DNA from: Cantharellus purpuraceus
Lineage: Eukaryota; Basidiomycota; Agaricomycetes; Cantharellales; Hydnaceae
Length of the DNA: 64,000 bases
NCBI GenBank assembly: GCA_025174535.1
Contig: JALBUN010000033.1
Span: 1-64,000 of the forward strand
Direction: 5' to 3'
Of the stretch, positions 47,280 to 57,783 are shown piece by piece. Within the stretch, counting starts at the first letter, position 1, and each line of letters begins with the position of its first letter. A program made the position numbers and the translations under genes. The notes beneath the pieces were generated by a model that had not been told where the DNA came from, did not search any database, and saw nothing but the letters and a program-made list of their open reading frames with translations.

Positions 47280-50200
47280 TTATACATTGCGTTTCCTTTT
47301 CCCCTTCCCCTTATCTACCTCAGGCTCCATCTCTGACTCATCATCACTCTCTACATCTGACACCCAATCTTTCTCATCCCCCATGTCCGAATCCTTGTCC
47401 AAAGGGGCCATGACCTTCCGCAGCTGATGTAACTTGGCCGTTGGCTGACCCTCCAGAACCTCCTTCCATTTCATTGTCTTCACCAAGTCCACTAGTAACC
47501 CCTCCGTCCACCGGAGGTGCTCCGACTGCAGGTTAACCAGCCAGATAAGCTGGCCCACAGTACTGTTGGGCGCAGAGACGCGCCCTGTACCTGTACTGGT
47601 CGTTGCCCCTTCCGATCCGACACTGCTACCCCCAGCTGCCACAGCACCCATCTCCATCTGCTGCTTTTTGGTCGGACAACCTTCTGTTTCTTTCTCCTCC
47701 TTGTACCACTAGTCGGGGCTTGACGCTCTGACTCTGGGGATTGAACTTTCCATCGATCCTACACCCTCCTTTCCAACCCTGACAATGATCACAAGACCGA
47801 AGGCGGCGAGTTGGGCCGGTAGGCCACACACACTCCACGCCTGCATCATGACACAAGTCACAAGTTATGCCGGGCCTGCCAAATGGCTCTGCTGGAGCCA
47901 GAGCCTTGGGTGGTCTGCCCCTTCTCGCTGCGGCCTCCAAGTGTTCCCTCTCCTCCTCCTTGTCCTGCTGTTCTGCTGCCACCTTCTCCATCTCGCACTT
48001 GTGAAGCTGGATCGCCGACCTAGCAACATGCAGCTCCTGTATGGGAACCACCTTTTCCCTATCAAATTCCATTTATGCAGCACCAATGTGCTATTCTTTG
48101 CTTTTCCATTCCTAAATATCAGCATATATTTGATGCTTGTACCTGGAAAGAACTTATTCAAATATTCTCTATTTTTCCATATTTTTTCGGGAATATTCCA
48201 TGCAGAACTCGGCTCAGAATCATTTATTTCTGCTGTGCTACAGTTGTGGACCCATAGGCGCCCACAAACCTTCGCACAGCCGCCTCTCCCCTTTTGGACC
48301 AGGCATTTGGCCTGAATTCAAGCTCAGATGTCTCTGATCAATAAATATTCTCTAACTTAACAACCACAGCCTCTCAGGGCACTATTTTCCGTGGAGATCA
48401 TCACATGACATGTGGCTATCCATGGCTGTCCAAACCAGTGCAGAAAACAGGGTGGACACCCTTCTTTTTGCCTGATCAGTGCCTAGTTCAGGGATCAGAT
48501 CAGCTGATGGGTGATCAAATCAGGTGATTGCCTTGGAATATTCTACCCCTTTCCATAACATTCTAGCTGTTTCCCTCTATTATTAGATAGAACTTTCCAG
48601 AACCATTATTCAGCTCCTGATCAGTGTTAGTGCTGTGATCAGATCCTGTGATTGGCTTGGAATATTCTACCCCATTCTTCCACCTTCCACAACCTTCCAG
48701 TAGTTTCCATCTATTAATAGGTAGAATATTCCAGAAGCATTAGTCAGCCCCTGTAAATACAATATATAAGGAGGCCATTCTGCCTCTGAAAGAATAACAT
48801 ATCATCACATTCTACCCATCTTCTGCACACCAGTGTGACTAGAGTGACATACAGTGTCATCCTCTATCTCAGTAACTGTTGATTACCAGTTCAAGGATCT
48901 TTTACAGTTGTGTAACTGTACTTGATTGCACTCGAAGTAGTGATATTCCTGCTTTGGGCATGAGTGTAGTATCTGCCTCACGTGACTACGAATCTACAGG
49001 GTGAGATTGTCTGTCGATAGTCCTGCCATTAGTGCTCTTGTTTAAGTTACTAGTGTGTACTGCCTTTGCAGAGCATTAGAAGCTTGAACTCGTGTGAAGC
49101 AGTTGCTAGACTACTTCACACATCACTGTTACCCGCTTCTGAGTGCCACTGGTTGGACGGTTGGATTCATCCACCTACTTCCTTTAGCCTCTAAGTGCAT
49201 TCCCATCTTTTTGGAATATCTGGACCCCTAAGCGTCCGTGAACTCTAGACTCTGGAAGTCTTATTCATTTCTTGCTGCTAAGAAACGTATTACCTTTCTG
49301 CGTATAGTCTGCATTGACCAATACAAAGGATTGTAACCAAAGTACAAACGTTAAATCGTTTCTGGAGTTGTGCTGCAGCAGGGTTTGATATTCTTCTCAG
49401 CTGTTCATTCACGGAATTGTGGTGATTTAGAGTTTGCCCTAACACCATAATTTTGCGGGTTCCAAAACAGCTCCTTCTTACGGGTTGCACCATATGACCC
49501 TCCGATCCACCTCCCACTTCTCCGTATCAGCACTCAGGTATGCCTTCAATGAAAAGACCACGACGTTGAGATTCTTCTTGGTGGTAGCAGCATAGAGCTC
49601 TGCTCTTTTACGAGCCTCGACCATGGCTACCCAAGCCATCTCCTCATAACAATTCGAAGTTGGATCCGGCTCCGCATCTGTCCTGACATCCACAACCACC
49701 TTGGGCTCCACATTTGCATTGAGCTCCATATTGGCATCAGGATCCACCTCCACCTCTGCCCTCTCTGCCTCTGCCGCTTCATCTTCCTCAGCCACACCCA
49801 ACCCAAATAATGGCCATGCCCACAGACATAATGGCGAGTCCACCACAGTGACAGTTGTTGGATGAGTTGTTTCCATCCACGTAACGGAGATGATGGCAAC
49901 CTTGGGGCTGCCTGTCTGTATTGGCACACTTGGACTTCCTGGGTGGCTGGTTGCCCCTGCCCCGGTCTCCTCCTCCTCTACCTCCATGGCAGCTTCTAGC
50001 TCATGCGCCTGCTCCTCCACTTCCTTCAGTCTCATGGCCTCCATTGTGGCTGCAAGTTCCTTGACCCTGTGGGCTCTCTCAGCCTTCGCTTCCTCCTCTT
50101 TCCTTCTCCATTCTGTCTCTGCTGCCTCTTTCCGTCTCCGCTCCTCCTCCTCCTTCCATCTCCATTCCACCTCCTCCTCCTTCCATCTCCATTCTGCCTC

Positions 50201-50356
50201 CTCCTCCTCCTTCCGTCTCCGTTCTGCTTCCTCCTCCTCTTTCCATCTCCGCTCCTCTTCCTCTTCCTTCCATTGGGCCAAGAGCAACTGCTCAAGCTCA
50301 GCCATGCTCATGCTTGCAAAAGGGTTTGACATCATTGAGGATAAGACCTCAATCAT
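47280..50356 (-). pseudogene. Gypsy-2 accessory gene (coiled-coil / Zn2Cys6-like), antisense to pol
   Basis: The gene starts MIEVLSSMMSNPFASMS, matching the start in Gypsy-4. Domains in order are a long Glu/Lys/Arg coiled-coil with a repeated RRKEEEE-type unit; HPGSPSVPIQ; an acidic Ala/Glu stretch; PDPTSNCYEEMAW; and RAELYAATTKKNL. After the LTR X insertion (48038-49469) come QQDKEEEREHLEA and a zinc-cluster pattern CDLCHDAGVECVWPTG...SCDHCQGWKGGC (C-x2-C-x6-C-x12-C-x2-C-x6-C). The last part is a leucine-containing helix and an acidic tail ending KGKGKRKRNV. A 5-nt deletion near 47690 breaks the frame. It converges with pol, whose stop is about 150 bp away. Confidence 0.8.
48038..49469 (+). 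mobile_element. LTR family X, copy 3: intact 1432-bp solo LTR-like unit
   Basis: It begins TGTATGGGAACC and ends GGTTCCAAAACA. A perfect 5-bp target duplication gctcc lies at 48033-48037 and 49470-49474, and the host gene is restored when it is removed. A TATA-like AATATATAAGGAGGCC is at about 48761. No coding domain was seen. TG..CA ends, a 5-bp duplication and an internal promoter fit a solo LTR, although the family's superfamily is unknown. Confidence 0.85.
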
Positions 50357-50473
50357 GCCCCTCCTTTTATATGTCTCCAGACCCCCAATATAACTCCAAC
50401 TGTGCCCAACCATCTCACCTATTCAATCCACAGACATGAGGCCTCAGGGGCTCAGCCTTAAATGGAGAGATAC

Positions 50474-51010
50474 TGTTATAACTATATTCATTAACACCCA
50501 GATCCCCATCTGATCTACTCAGATCCCTGTGCACATGAAATCTATACTCCATTTGGAAACCACCATGTCTCCATCTACCTGTCCAATTGTCACCGCTGAT
50601 TCTGCCCATCCATCTCCAGTTCCAATATGCATCAGCATCACCATAGGAACCTGGACATCTGTCCCCATTGGACTTGGACATACTCATGTAAGGCCATCGG
50701 CCTTGGAGACCCATCACCAGAGTAATTATTATTAGATTTCAAATATGTATTTAAGTTGCCCGACTGGGGACTTCATTCCCCAGTTTGAATATCGAATCAC
50801 ACCTAGTTCCTAAGTCTGATCCCAACTCTCTAAGTCGTACTCCATCTCCAAAATCTCAGACACCGGTATTAGTGAGGGTGCAGCACATAAGCTGAAGCCA
50901 AGTCCGTTCCAACCCCCACAATGTAACCAACTCCTTCTCCAACTCTGACCAAACCTCTGACCAAAACTCCAACCCAATCTCCAACCCCCAATCAGACCTA
51001 GTGCGTAACA
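50474..51010 (+). repeat. 3' LTR (family Y) of Gypsy-2
   Basis: It begins TGTTATAACTATATTC after the purine tract AATGGAGAGATAC and ends AGTGCGTAACA. Copia-3 coding sequence resumes at the next base. Confidence 0.9.
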
Positions 51011-52100
51011 TGCATCAACCTGAAGGCTTCATCATCAAAGGGAATGAAAACTCTGTTTGCAAACTAAATAAAGGTGTCTACAGCCTCAAACAGTCTGGAT
51101 GTGTGTGGCATCAAATGCTCAAATCCAAACTAGAGAAGCTTGGATTCAAATCCAGGCTAGCCAATGAAATGGTTTTCTTTCAATCACAGGGACCAGGGAA
51201 TATTGAGATTGCCAGTTGGTATGTAGATGATGGATTGCTGGCAACATGTACAAAAGAATCAATGGACAAACTCATTGGAGAGATCAGTAGTTTCTTTGAA
51301 ATCCAAGATTTGGGTGAGCTGACATGTCTATTGGGCATTAAAATCTACAGAGATTGAACCAATGGATCCATTCACATTTCCCAACCTGCTTTCATTCATA
51401 ACATCGTGAAACACTTCAAAATTTCCTCTGAAAAATCTATTAATAATCCAATGGATACATCACACAATCTCAGAAAGTCTACAGACTTGAATGATGAATT
51501 AATGTCCCCTATGCCTCACTTATTGGTTCAATTAATTACTGTTCAGTATCGACTTGACCAGACATTGCGTACACTATGAATTGATGTACCCAATTCACAT
51601 CTCTTCCCATGGTCAAGCATTGGGAGGCCATCAAGAGAATTGGACTCACAGATGCAGACTTCACTGGTGATGTAAATGATCAAAAGTCCATGACCAGCTG
51701 GATCTTCACATATAACAATGCTCTGCTCTCATGGGCTTTGAAGAAACAGACTTGTGTTGCCAGATCTTCTATGGAGTCAGAATTGATTGCAGGATTGTTT
51801 GCATCTGCAGAAGGAATATGGTTGAATAAACTGGGAGCAGATTTTACACTTCCATTCATTCCAATTCCAGTGTTCACTGATAATCAATCATCCATTGCAT
51901 ATGTGAATAATGATATCAGTAACACTCGTACAAAACACATCAACATACACTATCACTATACTCATGATCAGATTGTGAACAGAAACATTATCCTTCATTA
52001 TATTCCTACATGTGACAACCCTGCCGACATACTTATGAAGCCATTATCTCCATGCAAGCATCAGCATCTACTCAAGCTTCTTGGTATATGCTGTGCTTGA
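51011..52100 (+). pseudogene. Copia-3 pol, right half (RT and RNase H)
   Basis: It resumes with MHQPEGFIIKGNENSVCKLN. RT has SLKQSGCVWHQMLKSKLEKL and an intact catalytic box WYVDDGLLA (about 51219-51245). RNase H shows GLTDADFTGDVNDQKS, SSMESELIAG, VFTDNQSSI, KHINIHYHYTHDQ and ADILMKPLSPCK, ending with a TGA at 52098-52100. A stop at 51355-51357 and a frameshift near 51500-51600 interrupt it. Confidence 0.88.
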
Positions 52101-52107
52101 GGGGGCA

Positions 52108-52917
52108 TGTCAAGAATTTACTTGAGAATTATCATGACTTACTGGAGTAAGAGGGAAGAGATGTATGATAAGAGAAAGGTGTGAAAAGATTAGGGATTCT
52201 GGTTAAGGGATGGGGAGGAGGTCATTTTTGATTTTATTCTGTGAGCCCTCCTTTCATTCTACAGGGGCGGTTACTACTCAAAAAGGGAGATATCATGATG
52301 ACATTCATTCATCATAAATCTCAAGTTAAACAGGTGAAAATTCACTTCTCTGTAAAAGGTTTTTCTTTTATGACATCACATATTACAATTATTCTCTGTA
52401 TCATTTATTTCTTCATTGGTTTCACATCATTTATGACTCATTTTCCATGTAATTATTAAAACATATATTATGTGTATAGCTACATACCATAATCACATTG
52501 GATTCACTGATTTTAATCCCTTCCAAGCTGCAAACAAACAGCTTGTATCAATTTTCTGTCATTTCTGGAATAACTCCTATAGACTTATTCAATCTCAAAT
52601 CCTTTGCATATACAATTAGAATATTGCACCATCTAGTTCTATCTCAAATTATGAACAATTTGGACCATTGGGTCCATTTCTATTAAGCAAACACTTTCTT
52701 GAAGTGTTGCTGTTCCCTATTTCTGCTTAAATATTTCACAGAACATCCAGTTCTTAACCGAATCACCTGAAATTTGGTGACAACATCCTACTTGAATATA
52801 TATAACATACGACTGCACATACATCCTCTGCACCCCAATAATACTCCTATTTGATTTCTACTCAGCATTCACCCCCTGCCTTACACATATCACACTCCTC
52901 CTTATTTTCACCTAACA
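52108..52917 (+). repeat. 3' LTR of Copia-3
   Basis: It starts TGTCAAGAATTTACTTGAG after the purine tract GAGGGGGCA eight bases past the RNase H stop, and ends TTTTCACCTAACA where family-X sequence begins. No second copy of this LTR is in the window, so its ends rest on this context alone. Confidence 0.65.
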
Positions 52918-53325
52918 ATAAGACTTCCAGAGTCTAGAGTTCATGATGCTTAGGGGCCCAGATATTTTAAAAAGAGGGGAATGCATTTAGAGGCTAGAGG
53001 AAGGAGGTGGATGAATTTGATTGTCCAACCAGTGACACTCTGAAGTGGGTAACAACAGTGTGTGAAGTAGTCTAGCAACTGCTTCACATGAGTTCAAGTT
53101 TCTAATGCTCTGCAAAGGCAGTACACACTAGTTACTTAAACAAGAGCACTATGGCAGGACTATTGACAGACAATCTCACCCTGTAGATTTGTATTCACAT
53201 GAGGCAGATACTACACTCACACCCAACGCGGGGCAATCACTACTTCAAGTGCAATCAAGTACAACTGTAAGTGACCCTTGAACTGGACAATCAACAGTTA
53301 CTGAGAAATAGAGGATGACAATGTA
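52918..53325 (-). mobile_element. LTR family X, copy 4 (minus, truncated)
   Basis: It matches the reverse complement of part of 48038-49469 and parallels X copy 1. It contains the uninterrupted CTCTGAAGTGGGTAACAAC site near 53040-53058 that defines the Copia-1 insertion point. Both ends are truncated by neighbouring LTRs. Confidence 0.75.
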
Positions 53326-53522
53326 TGTATTTGTAGATACCTAGACAGGTAATCTACAGTCCAAGATAAGTGTGCATATTAAACACAACTGAGGGAGGGT
53401 GACAGCTGTGACCCACTTATATAAGGGCACAGCTGCAGAAATGGATTATACCAAATGTAATAATAAAGTGATTAGCATTGGTGGGTTACCATGTGGATCA
53501 GCTTAGGATCCACATTCCAACA
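53326..53522 (-). repeat. Probable 3' LTR of Copia-2
   Basis: Read on the minus strand, a purine tract GTGAGGGAGAG is followed by TGTTGGAATGTGG, the expected LTR start after a polypurine tract. The other end, near 53326, reads as ..ACA on that strand. The left boundary is approximate. A TATA-like AAGTG/TATAAGG lies inside. Confidence 0.5.
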
Positions 53523-53612
53523 CTCTCCCTCACTCTGGTAATTGTTAAATAGCATAGCATTTGGGATATACATCAACACTCTCCCTCACTGGGATGCCAG
53601 TATGCACAACAG

Positions 53613-54138
53613 TGTTGAGAAATATGCTCATCCACTGATCATCCAACTTAGATTCCATACTGCTGGATCATATCCAACCTCTGGATCTTGTCAATACATG
53701 TCAATATCCACAAGATCATGCTATAATACACTCCCCAAGTTCCATCTGATCACCAGTCACAAGATACAGTCAGGTTACTGTTGCACACATGAATAACCAT
53801 CTGTATAACCAAAGTCATCAGATACATTTAGGAGTATGAATGAATATGCCAAGTCTTATTTCTAGTTTACTTGTAAAACACCTGACTCTCATTTCCAATT
53901 CCTGTCACATTTGTACCTCTCTGTTCACAAATGACTCACAAACACAGTCTATTTTTTTGGTTTATCTTTGTTCATGTGTCCCTCATAACTCATGTATGTT
54001 CCAGATGCCAAGACTACTCTCAGATCTATAAGTACATGTACTACCAATATGCAAATCCCTAGGGAAAATCAAGTTGTATATTTCCTCATTGATTTACTGC
54101 TTGTATTGTCTACTACTCATCTACTTAATCTTACAACA
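53613..54138 (+). mobile_element. Solo LTR family C (Copia-1 type)
   Basis: It begins TGTTGAGAAATATGCTCATC and ends ACTTAATCTTACAACA, homologous along its length to the Copia-1 3' LTR. It lies between Copia-2's polypurine tract and its RNase H end. No clear target duplication (aacag versus gttgg). Confidence 0.75.
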
Positions 54139-55306
54139 GTTGGTTGAGTGCAGGCCTAGCATTTGGGTGAATTTCTCATTTTTGGATGAGGCAAAGCCTT
54201 TGTCATAATGTCTGCTGGCATCTTGGAGGTAGGAATATAGTGGAAGGAGTGTCTTTATTCTCCACACATTTGCATGTATAGTGGAATTGGACATCTATAT
54301 GTTTGGAGCAAGCATGAAATGTGGTGTCTTTCATGAGGGTGATGGAACCTGAATTGTCACTGTACATAGTTGATGTGGCTTGTTTGTGACCTAGAAGCTC
54401 AAGTAAGTGACATAACCATATTGCTTCCTTTGTCACATGACAACTGGCAATGTACTCCACCTCACAGGTTGATGTTGTGACAATGGGTTGTCATTTTGAC
54501 CAAGATATCAATCCACATCCCAAGGTGAAAGCATAGCTGAAGTGGAGTGGTGGCTGTCAATATAGCTGGCGTAGTTGGAATTTGTGTAACTGGTGAGAAT
54601 TGGTGCTTTCTTTCCTCCAAGGACAAGTATGTGATTTCATGTTTGCCTTAAGTAGCAAAGGACATGTTGTAGTGCTGTCCAGTGTGCCTGGCCAGGGTTG
54701 GAGTTGTATTGACTGAGTTTATTTGTAGCAAAAGTAATATTTGGGTTGAGTTGCCAACAATGTGTACATCAAGGACCCCATGCCAGCAAGATATGGTATG
54801 TTTTTCATCTCCTTCTCTTTTTCAGATGTGAGTGACATTTTCTTAGATAGGATTACATTGGAATCAAGTGGAGTTGAAACGCCATAGCTGTCTTGCATGT
54901 GGAAGTGCTGGAGGATTGTATCAATGAAAGCTCCTTGAGAAAGAGCAATTGTCTTTGCAACATGATTGCATGTCACTGCCATGCTGAGGAACCAGCAGAT
55001 GTCCCCCATATCAACTATGTTGATTATTTTCCTGAGGCTGTCATGTGTCTGTTTCATGGTTTTACTGTCACTAGTTGCAACCACCATGTCGTTGACATGG
55101 ATTGTGACCATAGCCTTGCCTGAGTGATCATGTTTTATGAAGATGCTGTGGTTGACACTCACTCATGTGAACCCCACTTTTTGCATTTCCTCACACAGTC
55201 TTTCATACCAGCATCATCCAGCCTGCCTCAAACCATAGAGAGATTTATGCAGCTTGCATACCCAGCCTTCCTTACCCTTTTCTTTGTGCCCATCTGGTTG
55301 CTCCAT

Positions 55307-55871
55307 GACGCTTGTTCGGAATCATGTCAGTATACAATATTCTGATGTATAGGAGATATACATCAGGATTTCAATGATACATAAAGCCAGGGAGTTACAA
55401 TTTGGATATCTTAAAAGATTTTGGATGTGTGAAATTTTCATAAATATAACCATATATTCTATATTTTAATAAACTTTAAAAGATAAGATATTTGGTTGAG
55501 ATGAACATAACTGTTTATATGAATATAATAGGAATGTCTGTATTAATATAATTAGTATTATATAGGGTATTTAGATATACAAATACCAGGTGGGAATTAA
55601 AGATAGTTCAAATTATGTTACAAGTATTGTATAAGAAAGAATCAATGATATTTGGATGTTCCTTCAAGAGAGTTGCCACCACTAAATAGGGAAAAAACAA
55701 TTATTTTTGAGAATTATGCCAAAATATCACAATATGTTTTAATCTAGTATATTGTGTAAAATTTGAGAATCATGTTGAAATATGAAAATAAGTTTGAATT
55801 GAAGTGTATTGTATAAAATTTGAGGAAAATAGGTTGTATATATGTATTTGTTGTATTTCTGAACAAGCGTC
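55307..55871 (+). mobile_element. TIR element, copy 2 (565 bp)
   Basis: It starts GACGCTTGTTCGGAA and ends TTCTGAACAAGCGTC, a 15-bp inverted repeat with one mismatch. The target triplet cat is repeated at 55304-55306 and 55872-55874. It has inserted into the RT of Copia-2 and is almost identical to copy 1. Confidence 0.9.
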
Positions 55872-55935
55872 CATGTAGATTTCCTCAGTGAGATTTCCAT
55901 GAAGAAAAGTTGTTTTGACATCAAACTGATGTATT

Positions 55936-56275
55936 TGTCAGGGTTCATCTGACTCAGTTTCTATTTTTAGTACCTTTCTTATTGCCCCTATCAGCACAGC
56001 CTGTTAGGGTGCGCTCTCCTATCTCTCCCCTATTGTTCCCCTATCTTGGTTCCCCTATTCCTTGTGTCATCTAGTATAAAGACCTTGCCTGGTGCAGCAC
56101 AGTTTCCTCAGCTTGATCTCTGAGGATATCTGCTGTACCAGGTGAGTCCCATATTCACCAGTGACAAGTGTATAGACTGAGGATATCTGCTGTACCAGCT
56201 GGCATTATCTCTTATCAGCTCTCATCTATTGAGTATCTTGTTGTTGTGGCCTTGTCATTCAGCATAGCCCTCACA
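55936..56275 (+). mobile_element. Solo LTR family W, copy 2
   Basis: It starts TGTCAGGGTTCATC and ends TAGCCCTCACA, with a perfect 5-bp duplication gtatt at 55931-55935 and 56276-56280. It contains a TATA-like AGTATAAAGACC and the same internal direct repeat as copy 1. Confidence 0.9.
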
Positions 56276-57025
56276 GTATTTCCCAGTCAAGTGATGCTGT
56301 GAGTCCAAGGACAGTGTGGACAGACTCTAACCTGGCCACAGGAGTGAATGTGTCCATATAGTCTACTCCTTCAATTTGGGAATACCCTTTTGCTACTACA
56401 CATACCTTCCACCTTGAGACCATGTTATTCTCATCCCTTTTTTGGAAGAATATGGCTCTACTTCCAATTATTCAGTGGCCTTTGGGAACAGTGGATCAGA
56501 GGACTAGAGTCCAGACACCATGGCATTGAAGTGAGTTCATTCCACCACCATAACCCCTGTCCCAGCACAGTGCACCATAGGCCTCAGTGGCTTCTTTGTA
56601 AGTATGGGGATCATCATCTGCAACCCCCAATAGGTCATCAGTTTCTTTGTCTGGAGCCACTTGGAGATTGTCAGTGAGAGAATGCATTTGTTCAAGGTGA
56701 TTTATCTGCTGCTCTGCTTGTTTGCTGATCTGGCACTTAGTCTGTTCGAGGATGGATTTGTGAGGAATTCCCTGCATCGCTGCACGTGCTGCAGATAACG
56801 TCTTGGGTCTGGTTGATCAGCATGGTGAGCTTGTATGCAGTTCATCAGGAGCATTGTATTCAGTAGTATGTTCCTCATCTCCCTGTTGAGATCTGATACT
56901 TTATTAGTTGGACTCAATGTATGATGCCTGAGCATGTCCAGCTGTTCATCTATTTTGGGATCATCCTGTGTGTTCTGAATCTTCACACCAGGGCAGTAAG
57001 GTTGTATCCTGGCAATGAATGAAAC

Positions 57026-57343
57026 ATCTTACAACACTATGATATGTCCTGTGGGAGGATAATTGTTAATGGGTGTCTTAGTTCACACTGTTGCACAGAA
57101 CTCAACCAAGTGTATTGGTTGGGTGATGTGCTGTACAGTGTGATAGTTACTAAGTTCTTTTTTTTACTACATGTGGACCCACATGTGTACTTGGGTCCAC
57201 TGGATTACATAATAACTATACATATGCACCCTATGGGTGCATATATCTATCAAGAAGACAGCATTCCTTAATGGAATGCTGCATACATTAATTATTACTA
57301 TCTAGCTATATACTATAGTAAGTACCTTGGGTACTTACACCCT
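57026..57343 (-). repeat. Probable LTR of an element carrying the 57.8-59.3 kb gene
   Basis: Read on the minus strand, the purine tract AAAAAAGGGAGGG is followed by TGTAAGTACCCAAGG, a likely 3' LTR start. The far end near 57026 is not certain. About 50 bp (CACAGAACTCAACCAAG...TATTGGTTGGG) recur at 61524-61567, showing that it is repetitive. Confidence 0.45.
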
Positions 57344-57783
57344 CCCTTTTTTGAATGAGGCATGATCTCATTCAGTACCTTTTAATCATACAGCTCCTTA
57401 TGAAGCTGTTCTGACAAGTTGGTGTCCATATGGTCATCTTGTTCATATGGCTCTGGAGGGGGATGGCTCTCAGTCATTCCTGACATGGTTGCAGTATCCT
57501 CATCCACTTGAATGGATGAGGAGGATGCAATTGCTACTGCAGCATCCCGATCAAGTTCACAATTAAATTAATTGTGACCTAAATGCTCAGCAAGAGAGCA
57601 TTTAGCAGCTTTATGAGCTGCTTGGGAGACTCCCTGAGTCTCCTGCTTTATCCTGCTTTCACTTACCAACCCTAGTGGGCTGGTTAAATGCTGCTCTAGA
57701 GGCGATGTGTTTAGCAAACTCCTCTAATATAGCAGCACAATCAGAGGTGATGCCTCCCGATTGTCCAAACCAGAGCACAAGCT

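Larger units (their letters stand above)
41496..51010 (+). mobile_element. Gypsy-2, 9.5-kb chromovirus copy with nested insertions
   Basis: It is bounded by family-Y LTR sequence (41496-41706, truncated, and 50474-51010, complete) and splits Copia-3 RT between ILEEHIYV and MHQPEGF. The order is LTR, gag knuckle, inserted repeat R, protease, RT, RNase H, integrase and chromodomain on the plus strand, then the accessory gene on the minus strand, then the 3' LTR. LTR X copy 3 sits inside the accessory gene. The target duplication is unclear (tgtgt versus tgcat). Confidence 0.85.
54139..57010 (-). pseudogene. Copia-2 pol (RT and RNase H), split by a TIR element and LTR W
   Basis: On the minus strand, from right to left: a linker with ADDDPHTYKEATEA and a WTLV RT start (about 56496-56777); after LTR W, HQFDVKTTFLHGNLTEEIYM (55872-55935); after the TIR element, a K-LHKSLYGLRQAG-type RT palm; then the palm 3' part (VNDMVVATSDSKTMK, with a non-consensus catalytic box VND); SQGAFIDTILQHF; and RNase H with CEVEYIASC, SDNSGSI and KHIDVQFHY. 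It differs from Copia-1 and Copia-3 and belongs to another Copia lineage. Stops and shifts are frequent. Confidence 0.8.

Noticed and set aside
50079..50295. Long Arg/Gly- and Glu-rich frames opposite or shifted to the Gypsy-2 accessory gene
   Set aside because: They are shadow frames of the GGA/GAG-rich coiled-coil repeat read in another phase.
49890..50393. Ser/Phe/His-rich frame on the plus strand at the Gypsy-2 accessory gene
   Set aside because: Antisense reading of the Glu/Lys coiled-coil gene. Cysteine motifs and paralogous conservation lie on the minus strand.
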